A stretch of DNA of 10,734 bases from Bacillota bacterium. GTDB taxonomy: Bacteria; Bacillota; Clostridia; Christensenellales; Aristaeellaceae. The notes beneath the pieces were generated by a model. The model made no database searches. It saw only the letters and a program-made list of their open reading frames with translations, and had not been told where the DNA came from. The DNA lies in NCBI GenBank assembly GCA_023435435.1, contig JAEYRW010000064.1:1-10734 (forward strand). The letters are read 5' to 3'. Below, piece by piece: positions 5,519 to 10,734 of the stretch; position 1 is the first letter of the stretch; every line of letters starts with the position of its first letter. The position numbers and the translations under genes were made by a program.

Positions 5519-6601
5519 ATGAAAGAACTGTACAAACAGATTTCCGGCAGGCTGAACCGTGTGGACTTTGGGGCGCTCTGGCCGGGCTTCGCGCGGGGGC
5601 CGTTCGCGCTCTACGACGACGAGACCGTGTGCGCGGGCGAACGGACATTTCCCCGGGACGACCGGTTTCTGGGAAATACAACCATCGAACTGGATGGCGC
5701 GTGGACGGCCGTCTGGCACATCGAGCGCGGCGAGGACCCGGACATCCTCGCGGCGGGGATCGTTCATGAAATGTTCCACAGCTTCCAGAGAACGCAAGGC
5801 GAGGCGCGCTTCCCGGACGATCTGGAGCTTTTCCGGCTGGGCGTCGACGAGGCCGAGCTCGGGCTGCGGGCGCTGGAGTGTGGAATTCTCGCCGAAGAGA
5901 CGCCCTCCCTTTCCCGGTTGGCGGACGCCCGGGCGCGCAGGCAGGCGGCAAACCCCGCGCTGACGCGGCAGGCGGAGCTGGCGGAGACCGCGGAGGGCAT
6001 GGCGGAATTTATGGGCATGACGGCGCTTGCCGCCATCGCCCCGGGGAAGGCCGAACAAACGCGCGCGGCGTACCGGGCGCGTCTGGCGGACGTAGCACGT
6101 CTGGCGGACGCAGCACGTCTGGCGGACGTAGCACGTCTGGCGGACACAGCACGTCTGGCCGACGCGGCGCTTGTGACGGATACCCGGCGGATCGCGTATT
6201 TCTCGGGCGCGCTTCTGCTCGCCGCCGCGCGGGAAGCGGGGCGCGGCGTTTTTCATGAGGTGGGGCGCGAAGCGCGCACGCTGGGGGAAGTCATATTGTC
6301 CCAAATCAAACCGAAGGACGCGGGCAACCCGCCGGACGCCGCCCCCGTGGCACGGGCGGAGGCGCGGCGCGCGGCGGAAAAATGCCGGGCGCTGGAGGAA
6401 GGCGCGGCGCGGACAGAGCGGCATGCCTTCATCACCGGCTACGACCCCATGAACATGACGCGTGCGGGCGATTTCGTCGCGTGCGACCGCTTTGTGATGC
6501 TGGACGGCGAACTGCTGGGAGGGCCCGTGCTTCTCGAAATGGCGGCGGGCTCGAAAAACGAAGTGATTGCGGTTTACAGGCACCGGAATGTGGTATCATA
6601 G
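5519..6601 (+). CDS. HExxH zinc metallopeptidase-like protein with internal 18-bp tandem repeat
   Basis: A 360-residue protein of no family I can name. Residues 79-90 read AAGIVHEMFHSF, with an HExxH zinc motif (H83, E84, H87). A later EGMAEF (E159-F164) resembles the EGxAE helix that supplies the third zinc ligand in gluzincin-type peptidases. There is no signal peptide or membrane segment, so a cytosolic location is expected. Residues 188-217 are five RLAD(V/A/T)A repeats, likely a lengthened helix. The C-terminal third holds Ala/Arg/Glu-rich helices and ends with a beta-rich stretch (DRFVMLDGELLGGPVLLEM, then VIAVYRH). The ATG at 5519 has AGGGGGTGA 7 bases upstream. The gene has its own extended -10 promoter and is followed after 19 bases by the DUF1801 gene. 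Peptidase activity is predicted from the motif only; the substrate is unknown. Confidence 0.75.
   Translation: MKELYKQISGRLNRVDFGALWPGFARGPFALYDDETVCAGERTFPRDDRFLGNTTIELDGAWTAVWHIERGEDPDILAAGIVHEMFHSFQRTQGEARFPDDLELFRLGVDEAELGLRALECGILAEETPSLSRLADARARRQAANPALTRQAELAETAEGMAEFMGMTALAAIAPGKAEQTRAAYRARLADVARLADAARLADVARLADTARLADAALVTDTRRIAYFSGALLLAAAREAGRGVFHEVGREARTLGEVILSQIKPKDAGNPPDAAPVARAEARRAAEKCRALEEGAARTERHAFITGYDPMNMTRAGDFVACDRFVMLDGELLGGPVLLEMAAGSKNEVIAVYRHRNVVS
6080..6169 (+). repeat. Five-copy 18-bp in-frame tandem repeat (minisatellite)
   Basis: Five tandem copies of an 18-base unit (CGTCTGGCGGACGTAGCA type) start at 6080, 6098, 6116, 6134 and 6152. Copies 1 and 3 are identical. Copy 2 differs from them by one base, copy 4 from copy 2 by one base, and copy 5 is the most diverged. 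The pattern suggests duplication of a 36-base pair of units. Each unit encodes Arg-Leu-Ala-Asp-x-Ala in frame. Codons such as GTA, GCA and ACA here contrast with the GC-ending codons around them. Confidence 0.95.
6573..6599 (+). promoter_or_regulatory. Possible extended -10 promoter for the DUF1801 gene
   Basis: TATCAT (6594-6599) preceded by TGG lies at the very end of the metallopeptidase-like gene. TTTACA (6573-6578) is 15 bases upstream, a short spacer. The nine bases TGGTATCAT also occur at the promoter of the metallopeptidase-like gene (5488-5496). The gene may equally be co-transcribed from upstream. Confidence 0.35.
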
Positions 6602-6620
6602 ACCAAAGGGGGGGGATGAC

Positions 6621-6974
6621 ATGGCAGACGTGGACGCGTATCTTTCAGGCCTTGCGGGCGAGGCGCGGGACTGGACGGCGCACTTCGTCGACTACATGCG
6701 AAGGAGGCACCCGGAATGCGGTGAGCTTCTGTACTTCGGCATGCCGACCTACCGGCCCGTACCGGGAGACAGGCACATGTACATCGCGTTTTCGGTGGCG
6801 ACCGGGCATCTTTCCATGCACACGCTGGACTTCGACTACATCATCGAGCTGCGGGGACGGCTCAGAAAGCCCGGCAGGGGAAAGGGCTGCGTAAACGTGC
6901 CCTACGCCAACGCGGACGAGCGCGCGGTTCTGGAAGGGGCCATCGACGAGCTCGTGACGCGCATGCGCGGATAG
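6621..6974 (+). CDS. DUF1801 domain protein (frataxin-like fold)
   Basis: A 117-residue soluble protein matching the DUF1801/YdhG pattern: an N-terminal helix with VDAYLSGLAGEAR, a second helix ending HPECGELLYFGMPTYRP, the strand HMYIAFSVATGHLSMHTL, and a C-terminal helix (DERAVLEGAIDELVTRMR). The family has a CyaY/frataxin-like fold; some members have been linked to iron handling, but most have no known function. The ATG at 6621 is chosen because a GGGGGGA ribosome site lies about 6 bases upstream and because it fits the family's usual start; an in-frame start at 6567 would lie inside the preceding gene. It sits 19 bases after the metallopeptidase-like gene and ends the plus-strand run at a strong terminator. 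Confidence 0.85.
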   Translation: MADVDAYLSGLAGEARDWTAHFVDYMRRRHPECGELLYFGMPTYRPVPGDRHMYIAFSVATGHLSMHTLDFDYIIELRGRLRKPGRGKGCVNVPYANADERAVLEGAIDELVTRMRG

Positions 6975-6987
6975 CGGCAGGCAGAGA

Positions 6988-7023
6988 GAAACGGCGTCCC
7001 TTGGGGCGTCGTTTCCTTTTGGT
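6988..7023 (+). terminator. Intrinsic terminator after the DUF1801 gene
   Basis: GAAACGGCGTCC (6988-6999) pairs with GGGCGTCGTTTC (7004-7015) around a CTTG loop, with two G-T wobbles. CTTTTGGTTT follows. It lies 13 bases after the stop codon and between convergent genes. The minus strand lacks a true T-run, so termination is mainly for the plus strand. Confidence 0.88.
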
Positions 7024-7224
7024 TTACGATGTCTGCGCGTCGTCATGACCCTCGATGAATGTGCCGGAAACGGCGGCCAGATGCTCGGATGTATGAATGT
7101 CCCGCGCGATGAGGGCTTCCCACAGTCTTTCGAGATTGTTGTCCGGCTTGGTTTTCGAGCACGCGGTCAGGGTTATAACAAAAATAAGGATGACGAGCAG
7201 CTTGACGATTCCGGATTTGCGCAT
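7024..7224 (-). CDS. Small putative lipoprotein (66 residues)
   Basis: The peptide begins MRKSGIVKLLVILIFVITL and is followed by TAC: a basic start, a hydrophobic core and a lipobox LTAC with Cys22. It should be exported, lipidated and held on the outer face of the membrane. The mature part is only about 45 residues (SKTKPDNNLERLWEAL, then a charged helix and a DDAQTS tail) and resembles no family I recognise. The ATG at 7224 has a GGGGAGGA ribosome site about 7 bases upstream; longer in-frame starts lack one. The gene is convergent with the DUF1801 gene, and its stop codon touches the T-tract of the terminator at 6988-7023. A possible TAGAAT -10 lies near 7293-7288 but has no good -35. Confidence 0.75.
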   Translation of the reverse strand: MRKSGIVKLLVILIFVITLTACSKTKPDNNLERLWEALIARDIHTSEHLAAVSGTFIEGHDDAQTS

Positions 7225-7322
7225 TTTGATTCCTCCCCCCCGCATACCGCAAACGAAGGTTCGCGGCGAAACGCGACCTCTATCCACATTCTATTCCGCG
7301 CTTTGTTTCGGGGTTCTGCCGA

Positions 7323-7350
7323 TAAAAAAGCCCGTCCTATTGGACGGACT
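7323..7350 (-). terminator. Intrinsic terminator overlapping the SH3-protein stop codon
   Basis: On the minus strand AGTCCGTCC (7350-7342) pairs with GGACGGGCT (7337-7329), with one G-T wobble, around an AATA loop. A TTTTTT run (7329-7324) follows. The left arm encodes the last residues of the SH3 protein, and the TAG stop (7339-7337) starts inside the loop. Confidence 0.92.
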
Positions 7351-7822
7351 TGAGGCGGTTAACCTTGACGTACCCGGTGGTTCCGGAGAGGGTGTAGATC
7401 TTCGCCCAGGTGCTGTTGGATGCGCGCACAATGACGAACTGCTTTTGGGAAAACGTCATCGTTTTTTTGATCCCGGAGCCCGACTTTTTGTAGACGGGGG
7501 TCTTGGCCGAAACGATGTAGACGCTCGAAAGGGAAACCGCGCCATAGTACTTGAGGTAACCCTTGTACACCCAACCGGACGGCCCGTACTCGCTGCGCAC
7601 CTTGTACCACGCGCCGGACTTACCGAGATAGAACACCTTGGTGCCCTTCTTCAGCGTGACTTCGACGTTATCCGATGTCGAACTCGGCTCCGTTCGCATG
7701 CGGGCACCGTCGTTTTCCACATTGAGTATGTATACCGTTTTGGTTTGCGCGCGCGCGGACTCGGGCGCCGCGATGGTTATGAGAAAGAGGGCGCACAGAA
7801 GCGCCGTGGCGATTCGTTTCAT
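7337..7822 (-). CDS. Secreted protein with two bacterial SH3-like domains
   Basis: A 161-residue protein with a signal peptide (MKRIATALLCALFLITIAA, then a likely cleavage after ESARA) and two SH3-like repeats. The first, about residues 28-92, is a typical SH3b: ARMRTEPSSTSDNV, LKKGTKVFYLG, AWYKVRS, and GPSGWVYKGYL. The second, about 95-161, is more diverged (TPVYKKSGSG, FVIVRASNSTWAKI, TGYVKVNRL). Bacterial SH3 domains usually bind peptidoglycan or cell-wall peptides, so a wall-associated role is likely. No catalytic domain is present, unlike NlpC/P60 or amidase proteins that carry such repeats. The ATG at 7822 has GGAGGA about 7 bases upstream; the ATT start ten codons earlier does not. It is a single-gene unit with its own promoter and terminator. 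Confidence 0.85.
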   Translation of the reverse strand: MKRIATALLCALFLITIAAPESARAQTKTVYILNVENDGARMRTEPSSTSDNVEVTLKKGTKVFYLGKSGAWYKVRSEYGPSGWVYKGYLKYYGAVSLSSVYIVSAKTPVYKKSGSGIKKTMTFSQKQFVIVRASNSTWAKIYTLSGTTGYVKVNRLKSVQ

Positions 7823-7854
7823 TCGGCGGTCCTCCGTCGCTTGTTGTATCATCT

Positions 7855-7883
7855 ATTTTATCATAGCCCACGGGGAAAGTAAA
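7855..7883 (-). promoter_or_regulatory. Promoter of the SH3-protein gene
   Basis: On the minus strand TTTACT (7883-7878) and TAAAAT (7860-7855) are separated by 17 bases, and the start of transcription would be about 25 bases before the ATG. An alternative TATGAT overlaps the spacer but has no -35 at a normal distance. Confidence 0.6.
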
Positions 7884-7914
7884 GGATGCGGCCCGCGAAA
7901 TTTGTCGCGGTCGC

Positions 7915-7990
7915 TGCAAATAAATAGTTACATTATTAAGGTGACTATTTTCGATAATATGTAACGAGCGAACCATCACGGTTCGCTCGT
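7915..7990. other. AT-rich patch with nested inverted repeats and terminator-like hairpin
   Basis: Between the DUF378 gene and the SH3 promoter. A perfect 11-base stem, ACGAGCGAACC/GGTTCGCTCGT (7964-7974 with 7980-7990), lies 6 bases after the DUF378 stop. On the minus strand it is followed by TACATATTATC, AU-rich but without a U-run, so it is a weak terminator or 3' stabiliser. Beside it, GTTACAT (7927-7933) can pair with ATGTAAC (7959-7965). The overlapping ATAGTTAC (7925-7932) can instead pair with GTGACTAT (7941-7948). The low GC of this patch is unlike its surroundings. Confidence 0.55.
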
Positions 7991-7996
7991 CCTACG

Positions 7997-8212
7997 TCAT
8001 TCGTGTTCCCTGTCCTCTTTCGGAACGCGCTCGCGGAACAGAAGGGAGATGCACCACAGCCCCGCGATCCCCACGATGGTGTACACCACGCGGCTGATCA
8101 CGGCGGTCTGTCCGCCGCAGATGTATGCGACTAGGTCGAACTGGAACAGGCCCACGAGCAGCCAGTTGATCGCTCCGATGATGGTTATCACGAGCGACGT
8201 GCGGTCAAGCAT
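7997..8212 (-). CDS. DUF378 (YuzA-like) small membrane protein
   Basis: A 71-residue integral membrane protein with two predicted transmembrane helices. The conserved family pattern is clear: LDRTSLVITIIGAINWLLVG, then LFQFDLVAYICGG, then SRVVYTIVGIAGLWCISLL and a charged tail (RERVPKEDREHE). DUF378 proteins are widespread in Firmicutes and have no established function. The ATG at 8212 is preferred: AAGGAG lies 8 bases upstream, whereas the GTG at 8221 overlaps that site. A small GCCGG-GAAAA-CCGGC hairpin lies just before the ribosome site. It is divergent from spoIIE, and no clear sigma-A promoter is visible for it. Confidence 0.92.
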   Translation of the reverse strand: MLDRTSLVITIIGAINWLLVGLFQFDLVAYICGGQTAVISRVVYTIVGIAGLWCISLLFRERVPKEDREHE

Positions 8213-8429
8213 CCAAATCACTCCTTATTTGCCGGTTTTCCCGGCTGGATGTGAATAGCCTTGCCATCTCTTCCAGAATTTATGCGCAATTTCTTTCCCC
8301 GGCAGGTTATGATTGGGGAAGATGCCGGCATATGTAATGTCTGCAACGCCGTACGGTCACATCTTATGAATCTAAAGTACAAATATATGCCGTATTATGA
8401 CGCTTGTGTAACCTGAAAGGGGTGCTTGC
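8213..8429. other. Divergent intergenic spacer between DUF378 gene and spoIIE
   Basis: 217 bases without a gene. It holds the 5-base GAAAA-loop hairpin (near 8230-8246), a 10-base palindrome ATGCCGGCAT (8322-8331), and two overlapping inverted-repeat pairs (TTCCCC 8295-8300 with GGGGAA 8315-8320; CCGGCA 8299-8304 with TGCCGG 8323-8328). The only -10-like boxes for spoIIE are TATTAT (8393-8398), without a good -35, and TACAAA-type at 8378-8383 with GTCACA at 8356. I see no clear Spo0A box (TTGTCGAA type). Confidence 0.5.
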
Positions 8430-10691
8430 ATGGTTGACATCTCTTCCTCCGGCGCGCTCGGGCGGCGCATCGGGGAACTCTTTCGCCTAAGCGGCGCGCC
8501 GCGCGTGCGGGAAGCGCTGGGCGGCTTCGCCCTCATGGCGGTCTTTTCCCGGGCGCGGCTCGGGCCGGGGATCGCGCCCTTCGCGGCGGCCTATTTTTCC
8601 GCGGAGCTGATGCGGGGGACGAGCCTTCCCGCCCTTCTGATTGGCTGCGCCCTAGGCTCCTTCCTTCTGGGCTTTGAGCCGGCGTCCCTCTTTCCGCCCG
8701 CCGCGTGCGCCGTGGCGCTGACGCTGTGGCTTTTGTGGGACTTCCTCGCCCGCCGGATCGAACGGCTGCGCCGGGAGGAAACCGCCGTGCCCGTGGTTCT
8801 GGCCGGACTCTCGGTGCTCCTGCCCGCACTGGCGGCGGCGGGGGACGAGCCCGCGGGCTGGCTCGTGGCGCTCCTCAGCGCGGTGGGCGCGGCGCTTCTC
8901 GCCGCCGCGTTTTCCGCCGGGGAACGGGCGCAGGTACTTGGCGGAAAGGTCGCGCTGGCGGCGCTTTCCTGCGCGGGGGTTTTGTGCGCCGGCGGACTTC
9001 GGCTCGACCCGGTGCCCTTCGCGGCGTTCTTTGCCGTGGTTGCGGGGGCGGCGGGCCGGGGCGCGCTGTTCGGTACGGCCTTGGGGGCGGCGTGCGCCAT
9101 CGCCGGATCGGGGCCGGGGGGATTTGCGCTCGCGTGCGCTGTGGGGGGCGCGGCGGACGCGGCGAACCATTTGAAAAAGCGTGGCGCACTCTGGCGCTCC
9201 CTCGGAGCGATCCTCGCCTGGGTACTGATGCGCGTCTGGCTGGGCGCGGTCGCCTCCTGGTGGGTACTCGCCGCGTGCGCGGCGCAGGCGGCCGTCCCCG
9301 AACGCTTCTTTGAAAGAATCGCGGAGACCTACCAGCCCAAGGCCCGGCGCGACGACCGAATCACACTGGCGCTTCGGCGCAGGAGCGAGGCCGGGCTGCG
9401 CGCCATGTCGGACGCGTTCCTCGCCATGTCGGAAGCCTGCGGCGGCGGCGACCCGGCCTTCGGCGAGCAGCTCCTCCTTTCCCGGATGCGCGCCGCCCTG
9501 TGCGGCGGCTGCCCGGATTACGCCGCCTGCTGGCCCGGCGCCAACAGCCGCGCGGTGAAACTCTTCTGCCAGCTCATGACCGCCGCCATCGAGTGCGGCG
9601 GCTCCCCCTTCGACGGCGCGGAAATTCCGCCCGACATTCTCCGCCTCTGCCGGCGCGGCATGACCGTGCCCGCCCGGCTCGGGGGCCTGCTCAACGAATT
9701 CGCGGTTCAGCGCCACAAAAGAATCCGCCTGATGGAGGCGCACAGGCTCATCGGCGCGCAGTTCCGGCAGGCGGCGGAGCTTCTCAACTTCCTCGCCGCC
9801 GATCAGACCCGGCCCGTCTCCGCCCGGGACGGCGCGGCCGCGCGGGCCCGGGATGCCTTGGCCGCCGCCGGATTCCCCGTGCGCGACGTGACCGCGCTCA
9901 AGGCCGGACGGCTCGAGCTCACCGCCGAGCTGCGCAGGCCCTGGGCCCCCGACGAACTGTCCCGCGCGGCGCGCGAGCTCTCCCGGGCCCTGAATCGCCC
10001 TTTCGGACCGGACTCGTCCGTGGATGCGGTCGCCATCTTTGTCCCCCGATCCGCCCTGGACGCCCAGACGGGCGTAAGCACACTCCCCGCCGAGCCCGAC
10101 CTGCCCAGCGGCGACAGCCACCTCATCCGGCGGCTTTCCGCCGACAGGCTGCTCGTGGCGCTCTCGGACGGCATGGGGAGCGGCGAAGCCGCCGCGGAGG
10201 AGAGCGACAAGGTGCTCCGGCTCATTCACGCCCTGGTCGCCGCCGAGGTGCCCCGTGAACTTGCGGTGGCCACCGTCAACGGCGTCATGCTCGCGCGCGG
10301 CGGGGACGAGCTCTTTGCCACCGTCGACATGCTCCTGATCGACCTCGCCGCCGCGCGCGCCGACTTCACCAAGCTCTCCGCCTGCCGCTCCTACGTCGTC
10401 CGCGCCGGCGAACTCATCGCCGTCGAGGGCGGCCGCCTTCCCCTCGGCATCCTCGACGACGTCCAACCCGGACTCACCACCGTCAACCTGCACGTCGGCG
10501 ACGTCATCGTCATGATGACCGACGGCGTCGCCGAAACGCTCCCAGAGGAGGTGATGGAAGACCTCGTTCTCAACGCCGCCTTCGCCCAACCCAACGCCCT
10601 CTCCGAAACCATCATCAACGCCGCCGCCGCCCGCGCCCCGCGCAGACGCGACGACATGACAGCCGTGTGTGTACGGATCGAGAGGGCATAG
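8430..10691 (+). CDS. spoIIE: Stage II sporulation protein E (PP2C-type serine phosphatase)
   Basis: Membrane phosphatase that dephosphorylates SpoIIAA, freeing sigma-F in the forespore, and that associates with FtsZ at the polar septum. The 753-residue protein (about 827 in B. subtilis) has a hydrophobic Ala/Leu/Gly-rich N-terminal region to about residue 290, with roughly eight to ten membrane segments. A central region carries a Cys cluster CGGCPDYAACW (C358, C361, C367) also seen in relatives. The C-terminal PP2C domain runs from about 550 to the end, with metal-binding aspartates in LSDGMGSG (D580), MMTDGVAE (D698) and RRRDDMTAV (D741/D742). The ATG at 8430 follows AAAGGGGTG by 5 bases. 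The gene is very GC-rich. It is monocistronic as far as visible, ending 15 bases before a hairpin repeat. Identity is firm. Confidence 0.96.
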   Translation: MVDISSSGALGRRIGELFRLSGAPRVREALGGFALMAVFSRARLGPGIAPFAAAYFSAELMRGTSLPALLIGCALGSFLLGFEPASLFPPAACAVALTLWLLWDFLARRIERLRREETAVPVVLAGLSVLLPALAAAGDEPAGWLVALLSAVGAALLAAAFSAGERAQVLGGKVALAALSCAGVLCAGGLRLDPVPFAAFFAVVAGAAGRGALFGTALGAACAIAGSGPGGFALACAVGGAADAANHLKKRGALWRSLGAILAWVLMRVWLGAVASWWVLAACAAQAAVPERFFERIAETYQPKARRDDRITLALRRRSEAGLRAMSDAFLAMSEACGGGDPAFGEQLLLSRMRAALCGGCPDYAACWPGANSRAVKLFCQLMTAAIECGGSPFDGAEIPPDILRLCRRGMTVPARLGGLLNEFAVQRHKRIRLMEAHRLIGAQFRQAAELLNFLAADQTRPVSARDGAAARARDALAAAGFPVRDVTALKAGRLELTAELRRPWAPDELSRAARELSRALNRPFGPDSSVDAVAIFVPRSALDAQTGVSTLPAEPDLPSGDSHLIRRLSADRLLVALSDGMGSGEAAAEESDKVLRLIHALVAAEVPRELAVATVNGVMLARGGDELFATVDMLLIDLAAARADFTKLSACRSYVVRAGELIAVEGGRLPLGILDDVQPGLTTVNLHVGDVIVMMTDGVAETLPEEVMEDLVLNAAFAQPNALSETIINAAAARAPRRRDDMTAVCVRIERA

Positions 10692-10706
10692 AAGCGGAGA
10701 GAAGAC

Positions 10707-10734
10707 GGGGATCCGGGGGCGGCGCCCCCGGACC
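10707..10734 (+). repeat. GC-rich hairpin repeat, copy C (cut by window end)
   Basis: Starting 15 bases after the spoIIE stop: GGGGA, then TCCGGGGGC (10712-10720), a GGC loop and GCCCCCGGA (10724-10732), a perfect 9-base stem. It matches hairpin 2 of copies A and B (2431-2690). Like copy B it directly follows the 3' end of a gene. No T-run is visible before the window ends, so use as a terminator cannot be judged. Confidence 0.7.

Noticed and set aside
6080..6169. Short regular repeats considered as a CRISPR array
   Set aside because: The units are directly adjacent with no spacers and continue the reading frame, so this is a coding tandem repeat.
5501..6583. A 360-residue minus-strand frame with Cys/Arg/Gln tandem repeats
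   Set aside because: It is the complement of the peptidase-like gene, including its 18-bp repeats. The plus frame has the promoter, ribosome site and HExxH motif.
7780..7822. Lipobox in the SH3 protein (Cys10)
   Set aside because: The Cys lies too early in the hydrophobic core. A normal signal peptidase I site after ESARA fits better.
7097..7882. A 261-residue plus-strand frame opposite the lipoprotein and SH3 genes
   Set aside because: It crosses two real minus-strand genes and their terminator and has no ribosome site or recognisable domain.
8652..10589. A 645-residue open frame on the minus strand opposite spoIIE
   Set aside because: spoIIE is firmly identified by motifs. The reverse frame stays open because of very high GC at third positions.

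Overview
The window looks like chromosomal DNA from a GC-rich, endospore-forming Firmicute of the class Clostridia. The basis is a stage II sporulation phosphatase gene (spoIIE), a T-box leader on alaS, strong AGGAGG-type ribosome binding sites, clean sigma-A promoters and a YuzA-like DUF378 protein. The exact order is not readable from the sequence, although the intergenic GC-rich hairpin repeats suggest a gut or rumen lineage such as Christensenellales or Oscillospirales. I see no transposase, integrase, phage gene, tRNA, rRNA or CRISPR array.

Left part (1-4272), all minus strand. A truncated gene, probably an AraM-like iron alcohol or glycerol-1-phosphate dehydrogenase, runs off the left edge. 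Next is alaS for a short alanyl-tRNA synthetase that ends just after its editing domain. It is controlled by a T-box leader with a textbook TTGACA-17-TATAAT promoter. A 300-base intergenic region follows, holding two inverted copies of a two-hairpin GC-rich repeat. Then comes a secreted PrsA/SurA-like foldase whose PpiC domain is split by a charged insert.

Middle part (4221-7023), plus strand. A promoter divergent from the foldase drives a TtcA-family tRNA thiolation enzyme, which overlaps by 8 bases with a MerR/excisionase-type DNA-binding protein. A compact hairpin then appears to terminate that operon while carrying the -10 box and ribosome binding site of the next gene. That gene encodes an HExxH metallopeptidase-like protein with an 18-base in-frame tandem repeat. 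A DUF1801 (frataxin-fold-like) small protein follows and closes at a strong intrinsic terminator.

Right part (7024-8212), minus strand. Three small envelope genes lie here: a 66-residue lipoprotein, a secreted two-SH3-domain protein and a DUF378 membrane protein. The SH3 gene has its own promoter and terminator. A 217-base divergent spacer leads to spoIIE (8430-10691, plus strand), followed by a third copy of the GC-rich hairpin at the window edge.

There is no obvious new multi-gene system. Most of the window is housekeeping and envelope genes. The points most worth a second look are the overlapping terminator, promoter and ribosome-binding hairpin at 5476-5518, the minisatellite at 6080-6169, the C-terminally short AlaRS, and the paired two-hairpin repeats at 2431-2690.
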